A stretch of DNA of 64,000 nt from positions 92,978,733 to 93,042,732 of the forward strand of contig OU015498.1 in the NCBI GenBank assembly GCA_907164885.2, in the 5' to 3' direction. This DNA is from Dolomedes plantarius (lineage: Eukaryota; Arthropoda; Arachnida; Araneae; Dolomedidae). The notes under the pieces were generated by a model that was not told where the DNA came from, did no database searches, and saw nothing but the letters and a program-made list of their open reading frames with translations. The stretch's first letter is position 1; each line of letters starts with the position of its first letter. The translations under genes were made by a program, and so were the position numbers. This document shows, in pieces, positions 35,408 through 46,533 of this stretch.

Positions 35408-37599
35408 TGATTGTTTACTTAACAATGAGTATCCATATAAACATTGTTAAGAGAATTATTTAAAAAAGAAAAAAAGAAAGAACACATTCTATCATTAAAA
35501 CAAAAATTGTTTTTAACGTTTAAGTGCAGCTTCTCTTGCCACTGGGGCTGTTAAAAAGTTTACGGTCGCTGTGGCAACCAGCAGTACTTTTTTGTCCTCC
35601 CCTCCCCTTCCGTTGTTTACAATAATAAATACCACATTCAATTTTCAAGATTCTCTGTGTTCACAGACGCCCTACCAATTTGCTGACTTCATCTTGATAA
35701 ATAGGAAATGTTCGTTATTGTTGCTCCTAACAGAATGAAATGGTTCGAGTGAATCAAAGTACTATACTAAACTGTATTATGTCACTGTGTGCACGCGAGA
35801 TTGCTGTATTCCCTTGAAATCTCCCGTGACTGTGAAACGAAAGAATATCATTCAGATTTATTCTTTGTTATCTAAAGCTTTATTATTCGGTATCAGTGTC
35901 AGGGAAGTGATTTCAGAATTCTCTTCTTTTGCAACCGTTCTGTGATGTATTTTATCAGGTAGTTGTTGCTTTAGTCAAAGAAATCTTGTGATATTTTATA
36001 CCTCTTGTAACCCTGTCGCCAGTTTTTCTGTTTATATGGCATTTTTTTTTTTAAATTCTATTTTTGTCTACCTTATTGTTTCTATTTTGATGTCTGTTAT
36101 CTATTGTGCAATGCTTTCTTTTTTTTTTTTTCATTATAAGAATTTTGTATTTCATTTTTACTTTGAAATACATTCTGATGTCATAATTGAATTGAACAAC
36201 TAGAATTAAATTAGAAATAAGGGCGGAACACGTCGAGTGGCGCAACTAGAGTTCCTTTTTATGCGGGTAAAGGGAAGTCCCCGTTTGCTGTGGGAAGAAA
36301 TTTTCAATTCTGGGGGAAACTTCGCTTTGAAATTTTATTGTGCCACTGGAACAAATTTTAAATATTCTCCTGTAATATATTTACATGTCTGTACAGGTTG
36401 TCAGTCCTTGCGGTTTCAAATATATTCGGTATTCCAAATTATGTAATTTTAATGCCTGTAGATAGTATGTTTTAAATGCATAACTTATAATGTCGTTTAT
36501 CAAAATTATTCAGTTTGTTTAAATTTTGTTTATTAGTAAAAAATTATTGATTTGACAGGCAAAAACTGTTTAAAGTATAAATTATTTTTCCTATTAACTT
36601 CATGCGAAGCAATTTATTGTTAATTAAAAATAAAATTATTTAAATTTTCTATAATATATTTTAAATTGCTTACTTCTTAACTTTTTTATCAACTTGTAGT
36701 TATCTGTTTTAATTTTTTTTTCTTTCATCAACTTTGTTTCCCTTAATTAAAAAAACGCAATTATACTTGAAAGATCAGAAATTATTCATTAAGTTTTCTT
36801 TAATTTTGACATGGTGTTTTAATTTTTTAAGAGCATTCTTTTTATAAAATGGCAAGCACTGACAATGCTATACTAACTTAAGTTTGTGCTCTATAATTGA
36901 CTACCGCAATTGAAAGGTTTCTATTAATCTAATTTTTTCATCTCTCGCCTAGTTAGATTGAATAAGTAAATTTTCAAAAATCATAATTATTAAGAAAGAA
37001 ACAACAGATTTTAAGTGATAAACATTTATGTAATTTAATGAACACCTGCAAGAAGAAAAAAAAAACATTCACATGCAATTCTTTAATTTTCGTTTTTCTT
37101 AAACGCTATTATCTGGAAAGTGTGCATTTCTCTTTGTTAACACATTTTTTCGAACCAAATACTCATTAGATATTTTCCTAAGGTCATTTGAAGTCCATTG
37201 GAGGTTTACACACGCAGGGGTAGCTATCGTTCACTCATATTTGCACTCATAAGTGCAACTTCAGATGTACTTTAAAATTTTTTGTGTCAAGTTTTATACG
37301 AAGATGAACCTTATATGTATTTATTAAGTTTTTGTATGGTTGTTCTTCGCTTCATCCATCGCTCTATTTATTGTAATTAGAGTTCAAATGCATTTTTTAC
37401 CATGACAACTATATTTTACATGTCTTTGATCACAAGTGTCGATTGTACATCTTACAAGGGGTGAAAAGTGATACTTATTAAAAAAATATATATCATGCCT
37501 TGTTTGCTAAACAATAAATATTTTTACAGCATTCATATGTGTGTTTTCTCTTTTCTTTATACATGAATTATTTTGCAACGAAAACTTTAACAATAAAAT

Positions 37600-39005
37600 A
37601 TAAGTGGTCACTCAAAAGGCCTTAGACACTGACGACTGAAGCTTAGTAATGGTAAGATTAACTCAAAATATATAACTGCAACGATTTTCTGAATTTTAGA
37701 CTTTTTAGGATATTGAACAACTTGAAAGACAAAGGCATCAATTTAGACCAAAAAATTGAAATAATTCAATACGCGTAACGATTTTGTAATTTGTAGATTT
37801 ATAAAGGTATTGGACAAATTGAAAGACAGAGGCATCAATTTAGACCAAACAATTTTGACGACTTAAGAAAAGTAAGTGATTAAAATGATTCAAAACTGTA
37901 ACGATTTCGTAATTTGCAGATTTATTAAGATATTGGACAGATTGAAAGACAGAGGCAAGGCAACAATTTAGACCAAAAAATTTTGACGACTTAACCGTAG
38001 TAGGTGATTGAAATAATTCAATACCGTAACGATTTTGTAATTTGTAGATTTATTAAGATATTAGACAAATTGAAATACAGAGGCATCAATTTAAGCATAG
38101 TAGGTGATTAAAATGATTCAATGTAACGATTCGTAATTTGCAGATTTATTAAGATATTGGACAAATTGAAAGACAGAGGCAAGGCAATAATTTAGACCAA
38201 ACAAATTTGACAACATAAGCGTAATAATGATTGAAATAATTCAAACTGCATTAATTTAACGATTCTGTAATCTTAACACTTATCAGGGTTGGCTTATAGA
38301 AATTGATAAAGAAGACATGCAACAGTTTAAATTTAAAAAAAAAAAGGCATAAGGCTGCTGTGTACTAACCCTATTGGATTCGCTCACCCCCAAATTAAGC
38401 TATGGAGAAAATGTTTCTACTATTTACAGCTACATAAATGCTGATAATCCAATAAAAATGGTATTTTCAGATAGCCTGAACTTTTCTGCACCTTGCAACA
38501 GGATTCATTTTATAAATTTCGTCCTCCAATGGAATTATGAGCGTTTAAAACATACTATACTAGATTTTTTCCCCCGAATAATTTAAATTAAAAAATATTT
38601 CTGTTTTTCTTAAAACAGAAAGATGCCCCAAGGTGTAAAATTTCTTTCTCTATTACGGAGTACAATTTAAAAAAAAATCTTTAAATCCAAGTCATCAATC
38701 CTTGGACAAATTTTCTCCGTAGGTTTACATTGAGGTAAACAAATCCAACGGGGTTAGTAGACAGCATTAAGCTTAAGCGTGGTAATGACTGTAATAACTC
38801 ACTATGCACTACTGTAACGATTTTGTAATTTTTAGGTTTATGAGGATATCGGACAAATTGGAAGACGAAGATGTCAATTTAAACCAAAAAAATCTTTGGC
38901 GACTTAAGCGTAGTAAAGACTGAAATAACCCAATATATACAACTGTAACGATTTTATAATTTTTTGATTTATTAGGATACTACACAAATTGAAAGAAGCA
39001 GCAAT
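37600..39005. repeat. Degenerate ~95-130-bp tandem array interrupted by a MITE
   Basis: About eight diverged copies of a unit with this order: GTAACGATTTTGTAATTT, a TTATTAAGATATTGGACAAATTG-like segment split by small changes, AAAGACAGAGGCA, CAATTTAGACCAAA, ACGACTTAAG, then a TGA-AATAATTCAA-like end. Units start near 37677, 37776, 37898, 38027, 38121 and 38256, and after a MITE insertion at 38815 and 38944. Copy length varies from about 95 to 130 bp through internal deletions. No open frame runs through it. Confidence 0.85.
38356..38766. mobile_element. MITE with ~60-bp imperfect inverted ends, inside the tandem array
   Basis: The left end TGCTGTGTACTAACCC matches the complement of the right end, TGCTGTCTACTAACCC. 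The similarity continues inward for about 60 bp, reaching GGAGAAAAT on both sides. The exact target duplication is unclear (ATAAG/ATTAAG-like flanks), so the superfamily is not assigned. It has no reading frame of note. Confidence 0.7.
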
Positions 39006-39084
39006 TTATGTGGATGATGAAAGAGTTAATTTACTATTCATATGAGCTTTCTACGAGTTTCCATACTACATATATTGGTACGTA

Positions 39085-39180
39085 CAGTGGTGCCTCGGTA
39101 CTCGTCGTTAATTGGTTCCAGAAGGCCTATTTTGACTGCAACGAAAAACTAACTGCCAGTATAATTAATTTTCTTCCCTG
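39085..39180. mobile_element. Truncated Tigger-like element, left end only
   Basis: CAGTGGTGCCTCGGTACTCG preceded by TA is a typical pogo/Tigger-type terminal inverted repeat, but I cannot find its complementary right end in the next kilobase. Interpreted as a truncated copy; the right limit is arbitrary. Confidence 0.45.
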
Positions 39181-40597
39181 AAACTTTAATTCAATAAAAG
39201 AACCTTGAAATGACGTCGATAATTTAATGTCGAATTCTTCCTACGTAACGTCCAGGAAATTTTTTACCCTTGCGGTTACCTAAATTCTACTGGGTCCGTT
39301 GAGATGCATTGTTACGTAGTATCTTTCCAACTTTAAATTAATGTGACTCACGTCACTCTCTCTCTAATCTTCTTTGACTCTCCCAAAATGACGAGTTAAC
39401 CGGTAGATCATTTATTTGAACGAGCAACGAGGGAACGTAGTTTTTTGTTTGCATTGTCGTCTGTGAGAGTCGGGCGGGGCTAAAAATTCAGACTAACCTA
39501 TCAGGAGAGCCGAGTTTTGTCAGTTTGAAAATTATCGAAGTTATACCACTTATGAAATATAAACGCTCAGAGATGAATGATTATCTGAAAGTGGCCTTTC
39601 AAGCTGTTTGCGTAGAGAACACGGCACCTCTAACTCGGAAAAATTCACACGACATAAATTCTTTAAGAGCAATTCAATCCATTCAGGATGCTTGCATTCT
39701 GCATAGTCTTAAGGCAATGACTTCTCGTATGTCATCTAGGGACAGATTTGACCAAGCGTTAAGTGGCTTTTACTGCAGCTCGGGTAAATTAAAGGTGGGG
39801 ATTCGTTTAAATTAATCGTAACGCACTAGTGGACCTTGCAGATTTTCCAAAATTATGTTAAACTATTGATTGATTGGGAACGTTATCGTCAACTTTTGCT
39901 TCAAGGGGGCTAATTAGACTGGGACATATAATTAAGTACCGATTCGGAATGGCTATAGGCACCCATGCAAAAAGTGAGGCTCGTAACCCACAGAGTCTGG
40001 AACCGAAGGCCAGGTTAAGCAACGAGGGATATTTTTGCTGGTATTTTCCCTATACTCCCGATTCTCTTTTTGCATGGGAGATACGTTCCAGATACTACCA
40101 TGAAAGAAAAAGGGGGAAAACGTGTAAAAGAAGAAACTATAAAATATATAATAATTGCAAGATAAAAAGAACTTTTTATATACCATGTTTTAATATTTTC
40201 GGTTGAATCATAGAAACTTGACAATTCTATGCATTAATAAATACTTTAAAAATTTTTTTTTGGTGAATTATCCCATCAACTTGAAAGAAAATGAAGTTCA
40301 TTGGAAGTTAACTTGCGTTTAACTTTTCGTTCCCGTCCCGGTCGATAGATGGCTGCACCAGTCTACAAAGCAAAATTAACTGAAAATGAATTCAAACCTG
40401 CTTAATGATGGCTAAAAGTATTAAAATAATGCATTGCCATCGTGTTCTGAGCTATTCTAAAAGTTTCAAATGTCTAGCTAGTCGGGAAGTAAGTTAAAAA
40501 TCGATTGCAAGATTTGTACTGGATAAACACACCAAACAAACAAGGAAGCGAGTTAATAAAAACATGGTAAAAATTGGAGATAGGTTCCATCCAAATA

Positions 40598-41015
40598 TAC
40601 CGTAAAACTATAACACGCACACGTGTATAATACGCATGCATGATTTTGCTCGAAATTTTCGGGAAAAATAATTAAAATTTGACTATAATACGCACCCATA
40701 ACTTTTCAATATTTTATTTAAAAATTGCAGAAATACTTATTAACATAAGTAAAATTTGCAATAAAAATAAACGAAAACGTCAAATTCGGTAGGAGAAAAA
40801 AAAAACATTTTTTTATATTATTATTTATTCAAAACAAACAACACTATCATATTATCAGTCTTAATCACTTTCACTAGAATGCAGCTCATCTATTGTTTAT
40901 CTTTTATTCAGTGTTTAAAACTATGTTTTTTGTACACGAGTATCATACGCACGCTCATTTTTGCGGACTAAAATGTGAAAAAAAAAGTGCGTATTTTACT
41001 TAAGATTTTACGGTA
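40598..41015. mobile_element. MITE with TACCGTAAAA inverted ends
   Basis: 418 bp bounded by TACCGTAAAA and TTTTACGGTA. Just inside, ACACGCAC / ATACGCA motifs are repeated on the left and mirrored as GTGCGTAT on the right. It has no reading frame. If the terminal TA is the target duplication it would be Tc1/mariner-like; not certain. Confidence 0.65.
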
Positions 41016-41138
41016 CTTAATAAAAAAAATATTAATTCTATGAAATTTGGATTCAATCTACTGAACTTGAATCAATACGTAATAGCAAATCCACAAATCT
41101 TACTTAGATTATATTTATACGGGTTAATTTTTAAAATG

Positions 41139-41163
41139 AAAAAGTGCGGCAGTCGCACTTTTT
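41139..41163. repeat. Perfect 10-bp hairpin
   Basis: AAAAAGTGCG and CGCACTTTTT separated by GCAGT. It is followed by TTTC, so a terminator-like shape, but nothing is transcribed here that I can identify. Confidence 0.7.
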
Positions 41164-41419
41164 CAAACCAGTACAAATTTTGCAATCCTGGTATTATATC
41201 CTGGTAATTTTGTATCCTGGTCACGGCACCACAGATATTGGGTATTTAATTACCTTAAAACAATGGATGCATGCATGGGTTGGAACAAGCAAGGAAGACA
41301 AAGCATTGACCTACATTTATTTGATAATGTACAAATTTCAGTTAAATTGTCATAGCTATTAACATAACAATTTGTTTCATATTAACATTTTTAACATTGA
41401 AAACCCAGAAGCAGAGGCA

Positions 41420-41880
41420 AACTATATTGTCAAAGATGATTTTTAGAGTCTATTGGGGAGGCACTTACTATAGCTGATGTATGCAGCGATGATGGTAGCA
41501 TCGACGACAGGGACCCAGAATCATCTCCTGTGTAGGAACATCTTAGCGGGATATTCGCACTTCTCCAAGACTCTGGGGCAGACGAGAGTCTCTATCATCT
41601 AACTCTGAGGAACCAAGTCTGAGATCGATCTCTTTCTTCTCCAATTCCTTCCGTCCTTAGCGGAGCTGTTGTCCGTTTACAGGGGGGCCATTCTGGCCCG
41701 CCCCTCACTTTCATTGGGCAGTGGGCTGTTTTTCTTTCAGTGGTTCCTGCCCCAATTGGTTCTTTATTAAACAGCCTCTGTCGCCTCTGTCCATAGTCTA
41801 TGAAGTACCTCCCCCACCATAATTTTATTTTGCAAAACAACTTTGACCCTTCTCATCTGACGTTTTTACTGTGGGCCATA
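41420..41880. other. Unidentified GC-richer block
   Basis: A locally GC-rich stretch with an 81-codon minus-strand open frame (41595-41840) that lacks an ATG start of weight and any motif I recognise. It may be a relic of a mobile element or an old gene fragment. Confidence 0.25.
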
Positions 41881-42144
41881 AAATAACAACCATCCATCTT
41901 GTAAAATTTAGACTTTAGATTGCTATCAATGGCCACACCGACAGCTATTCTTCTATTTTTTTATTGGTTTACAAGCCTGTATTTACCCCTGCCTCTGCAT
42001 CCTTTATAATACATTCGTTATTGGCCACACACCGTGGGGAATTATACCATGTCACTTCTACATAAGAGTCATGTATATAGCCCCCCCTTTAATAATATAA
42101 CCATAAAAAAGGCTTTGAATAACGTCGCAGTTTCACGCAATATA

Positions 42145-43655
42145 CACTGCTCAAAACGATTAGGGGAGCACATGGTTTAACGAAATTACGCAAATACTTA
42201 CACCGATAAGTATTTAAAGCCTAGCAGGAAACAGAAGCAGAAAACGTCATATGCAAATCAAAGTTCATGACGTCAAAAACCAGAAAAAGAACGTAAGGGT
42301 GGAAATCGGGATGTTGCAGAAACGTCTGTTTCACTGTCTTAACTGGGAAATTCGATTGCTCAGTTATTCTTTTTGAGAAAAGGTGACTTGAAAATGTCTC
42401 AACAACGTGATTTACTGGAATCCATGGCATGGCGTATTATAAGCAGACTTGAATCCGGGCAAACACAACCTAGTGTCGCTGACGCTGTTCGAGTCGCCAG
42501 AAGTGTCGTTGCAAGGCTGTGGAATCGATTCCAAGAAACAGGGAATGTTAGACGTCGACCAGGGCAAGGTCGGCCACGAGCCACTACATCAACTGATGAT
42601 CGGTATATACTGTTAACAGCTCGTCGAAAAATAACAGACAATGCTACTCAGCTGCAAAGACAGTTGCTTTTGGCAACAGGACGAAGGGTATCCAGTCAAA
42701 CAGTACGTAATAAGCTTCATCTGGGAGGTATCTATGCACGTAGGCCAATGGTCTGCATTCCGTTGACCTCACGCCACCGTGCGGCCCGAAGAAGATGGGC
42801 TGCTGAACATCGAGATTGGAAGCAACATGATTGGAGCCAAGTGCAATTTACAGACGAGTCCCGATTCAGTCTGGAGTGTGACACCCGACGTGTTTGGGTA
42901 TGGAGGGAAAGGGGCACTCGAAATAACCCCACATTCGTTCGTGAAAGGTCACAATACAGCCTGGTTTTATGGTATGGGGTGGAATCAGCATAGGTGGACG
43001 TACGGACCGGCATATCATTCGGAATGGTACTTTGACGGCCCGAAGGTATGCAGACGAGATACCGAGACCTCATGTCATACCTTACGCTGCAGCCATTGGA
43101 GATTCCTTTGTTTTCCAGCATGATAATGCCAGACCGCATACAGCTCGTCTTGTGGATAACATGATTGAAGCTGAAACAATAAAGCGTATGGAATGGCCAG
43201 CGTGCTCTCCTGACCTGAATCCAATCGAGCATGTTTGGGACATGCTCGGACGACGCATTGCTGCTAGACCAAGGCCTCCTTTTACTCTCCGAGACTTGGA
43301 GTCTTGAGGAGTGGAACAGTATTCCCCAAAGTGTTATCGATAACATCATTGCATCCATGGAAAACAGGTGTGCAGCAGTCTTAGCTGTTCGAGGAGACGA
43401 CTCGCCATATTAAAAATCTTGCATCATTCTAAACAATACTTTTTTTTATCGTTTACACAAATTGTTGCCCTAAATCATTGTTTCATGTTTTTTCCATATT
43501 TTCAAAGAATTAAAGCTTAATTACAAATTTTTTTACGTCTTTTTTTCTGTATTGCGCATTGATACGCGTGTACTATCCATTTTATACCAATACGTGGCTG
43601 TCTCGCACTGTTTTCTTAACTTCTTTGCTTGCTCCCCTAATTTTTTTGAGCAGTG
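42145..43655 (+). mobile_element. Tc1-type transposon A
   Basis: 1,511 bp with ~29-bp inverted ends (CACTGCTCAAAA... / ...TTTTGAGCAGTG, containing TTAGGGGAGCA/TGCTCCCCTAA), flanked by TA (42143-42144 and 43656-43657). It carries one transposase-like gene on the plus strand, broken by frameshifts. Size, ends and TA target place it in Tc1/mariner; the catalytic spacing is DD34E. Confidence 0.92.
42394..43413 (+). pseudogene. Tc1 transposase, frameshifted (transposon A)
   Basis: ATG at 42394. The N-terminal part has the paired helix-turn-helix DNA-binding region (SVADAVRVARSVVARLWNRF) followed by GRPRATT, a GRPR-type AT-hook motif. The catalytic triad is visible: Asp in FTDESRF, Asp in FQHDNARPH, Glu in DLNPIEHVW, with 34 residues between the last two. 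The frame breaks near 42960 (around MVWGG) and again near 43305, after which the C terminus (EEWNSIPQ...GDDSPY) continues in another frame to 43413. Non-functional as it stands. Recalled to resemble Tcb2-like transposases annotated in orb-weaver spiders. Confidence 0.85.
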
Positions 43656-44429
43656 TATTAATGATAACTGTAATTGTCACTATCTAAAGTATGAAAACTG
43701 TATTGATCCTAATCATGGTCAGATAATTACTGGAGATCTAAATATAATTGAAGTTCAGCAGTAAGAAGATTAATGAATTTTGGGACTAAGTATGGGTTAC
43801 TTAAACATAATAACGTTCTCAATATAAAAACAAACTTAATCAGACTTAGAAAATTTTCAATATAAAATAGCAATAAAATATGACATTCCACGTGAAACAT
43901 CTAAAATGAAGCAACTTAAAATAACATATCTAGTAAAATTCTCAATGAAATATATCATGCATAAACTTTACCATTGTTATAAACAGTTAAACACAGCAAT
44001 CACCAAATGACAAGAAGAATTGCTAATAAGATATGTAGACAAAACTGCAATAAAATTATGCATTTATTTGTATGCATTATCATGCTGAATGTTAAAAAAC
44101 AAAGAAAAGACATTGTATTTAGTATTAATGATACTTCGGTTATAATTGTTTTTTAAAAAAATCGTACCCAAATAAAAGCAATTAAGTTTTAAAACAGACA
44201 ACTACAACTTTCTGTATATAAAACTCTAGTACCAAAATTTGGTAAAACACCCACTGTTTTTCGAGCAGTTGGTTACTCGTGGCCATAACACCTATGCTAC
44301 TAAAGCAAGCTGTCTACTCCTTAAAACTCTGAAAACACTACATTTATTCTTGGAACTGAATAAAAATTGTAAAATTGATAATAATTATAACTCAATATAA
44401 GATGCAATCAAAGAGATATATTTCAAATA

Positions 44430-45844
44430 CACTCATGGACAAAAAAAATTAGCGCACCAAGAAATAATTGCGGGATCGTAACGAAACTTGCAATGAAGGT
44501 ACATGTCGGGGAGATATGCAAATGATTAGAAATGCAGCGTGATTGCGCATCGCGTATAGCCGGTAGAGGGCGTTGAAAATCGTACTCTGTGGAGTATAAA
44601 ACAGGTAACCAAAGCTTGTTTGAGTGTGCTGAATCATTTACAAAGGAAGAGCTGAGATAGACATGCCATTACGCCGTGTTCGAAGACAATATAAGCAGTT
44701 GTCGCAGTTTGAGAGGGGGAGAATCGTCGGGATGATGGAAGCTGGGTGGTCAGCTAGGCGAGTAGCTCGTCAATTAGGCCGCTCTGATTGTGTTGTGAGG
44801 AGGTGTTGGGACCAGTGGACCCGAGAGATGTCATGTACACGAAGACCAGGCTCAGGACGCCCTCCACAGACCAGTCGTCGAGAAGACCGTCACATCGTAA
44901 GAAATGCACGCGTACAGCCAACTGCTTCATCCGCCGCCATCCAGGCACAGGTAGCACCTTCACTAGGGGCCTCTGTGTCTTCTCGAACCATACGAAGGCG
45001 CCTGGCTGAAGGACAGTTTTTATCGTGACGCCCATTACGTATGCTGCCCTTGACGCCCACCCATCGACGCCTCCGTTTGGAGTTTTGCTGCGCACGAGGA
45101 AACTGGCCTGCAGCGGAATGGAACCAGGTCGTCTTTAGCGACGAATCCAGATTCAATCTCGGCAGTGATGACAATCGTGTTCGTGTGTGGAGAGCCCGTG
45201 GTGAACGCTTCAATCCTGCCTTTGCTGTACAGCGACACATCGCTCCCACAGCTGGTGTGATGGTATGGGGTGCCATTGTCTACAATACACGGTCCCCCCT
45301 AGTATTCTTCCGTGGCACCATGACCGCCCAGCGGTATGTTCATGAAATCCTGCAACCACATGTGTTGCCACTCATGCAACGGCTCCCAGGAGCCATTTTT
45401 CAACAAGACAATGCTCGGCCTCATACGGCAAGGGTGTCACAAGACTGTCTCCGCACTGTTACTACCCTTCCTTGGCCTGCCCGATCCCCAGATTTGTCTC
45501 CAATCGAGCATATCTGGGATCACTTGGGACGGCGAGTTGGGCATCCCACGAGTTTGAACGAACTAGAGGCAAGGTTACAGCAAATATGGAACGAAATGTC
45601 TCAAGACATCATACAGAACTTGTATGACTCAATGCCCGATCGTATCGCATCGTGCATTCGCGCTAGAGGGGGGTCCAACGGAGTATTAACTCCTCCGTTC
45701 TTTTGCCTTTTTCTCTGAAATAAATTATCCTTTTTCTTTGAATTTCTTATCATTTACTTATATCAAAGTAGTCATTACGTATGTAAAATTTCGTTTCATT
45801 TTGACGACTCCTTCTTGGTGCGCTAATTTTTTTGTCCATGAGTG
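44430..45844 (+). mobile_element. Tc1-type transposon B, nearly intact
   Basis: 1,415 bp with 33-34-bp inverted ends that match exactly apart from one A in a homopolymer (CACTCATGGACAAAA...AATTAGCGCACC), flanked by TA (44428-44429 and 45845-45846). The transposase frame is complete except for a single in-frame TGA. It is inserted in the decayed reverse-transcriptase element. Least damaged, and probably youngest, of the three Tc1 copies. Confidence 0.95.
44663..45718 (+). pseudogene. Tc1 transposase with single premature stop (transposon B)
   Basis: A 351-codon frame from a true ATG, interrupted only by TGA at 45026-45028; the frame is the same on both sides (378 bases between the first ATG and the ATG at 45041). 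A CGA-to-TGA change would explain it, since related proteins have Arg-rich sequence there. N-terminal helix-turn-helix (RGRIVGMMEAGWSARRVARQ), GSGRPPQ motif, catalytic FSDESRF, QQDNARPH and LSPIEHIWD. I count only 32 residues between the second Asp and the Glu, two fewer than in transposons A and C. Downstream Met codons could start the C-terminal part alone, which would lack DNA binding. Confidence 0.88.
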
Positions 45845-46533
45845 TATATTAAAAATTTGGATTTTTAGAGACTTCTATAGCATAGCCATTGACGATCTCA
45901 ATAAAGTAATCATCAACAGTATCACATACGTCTTGGTGTAAATTTCATTATAAATAATCATCTTTTCAAAAAATAATCATTGTATCAGAATGTATAAACA
46001 CATCAAAGGTGTACCTCAAGGTGGGCACGCCTCTTGTATGCTGGCTACTCATATTCATATATTTATATTCATATGAGATTAGTAACATAAATAGTGATGA
46101 ATTTCATTTATAGAGGTTTACAGATAATATAATAACATTTAATAAAAATCTCCAAAAATAGAGCAAGCATTCTACCCAAATTCATTAGAACTTCTCAGAA
46201 GTAATAATGTAAGTAATGTTAATTTCTTAGATCTGAATCTACCTCTTAACAGTATACAAAAGTTTATGTTTCATGTCTATGATAAAAAGGTCTGACTATG
46301 GTTTAGAAATTGTTAAATTTCAAGACTTTAGTACCCGCTGTCAGGAATCAATATTTAAAACTACTATTGTTAATCAACTCATATAAGTATACAAACTATA
46401 ATCGGAAGGCAATAATAAAAAACATATTCAGGCATTCAAAAAAGTACTTATTAAAAACAACTAACTTGATAGTTTTGTCAGCAAAATCTATAAAGATTTA
46501 CCTTCAAAAAACCGCATTAATTAAAATCTAATA

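Larger units (their letters stand above)
33176..42142. other. Intergenic DNA with repeats, no gene recognised
   Basis: AT-rich DNA. Repeats listed separately account for 33.6-33.85 kb, 34.07-34.12, 35.34-35.41, 37.6-39.2, 40.6-41.0 and 41.1 kb. The remainder shows only chance open frames, none with a recognisable domain. Confidence 0.6.
43658..46531 (+). pseudogene. Decayed reverse-transcriptase element, perhaps Penelope-like
   Basis: Between the Tc1 elements, the plus strand keeps fragments of a reverse transcriptase in shifting frames: IITGDLNII (near 43724), a following R-R-L-MNFGTKY segment one frame over, GVPQGG (46008-46025), YR-FTDNIITFN (near 46109-46140, where the second catalytic Asp appears as Asn and there is an indel), NFLDLNL (46220-46240) and FHVYDKK (46270-46290). 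Order and spacing fit an RT palm domain; the ITGDL and FLDLNL phrases suggest Penelope-like elements. Many stops are present. Transposon B has inserted between its halves, so the Tc1 elements are younger. Class assignment is tentative. Confidence 0.45.

Noticed and set aside
37600..39005. CRISPR-like array
   Set aside because: Units of ~95-130 bp are repeated without unique spacers, in eukaryotic DNA; it is a degenerate minisatellite.
39525..39815. 96-codon plus-strand frame
   Set aside because: No domain, no splice context, adjacent to a truncated Tigger-like end; probably chance.
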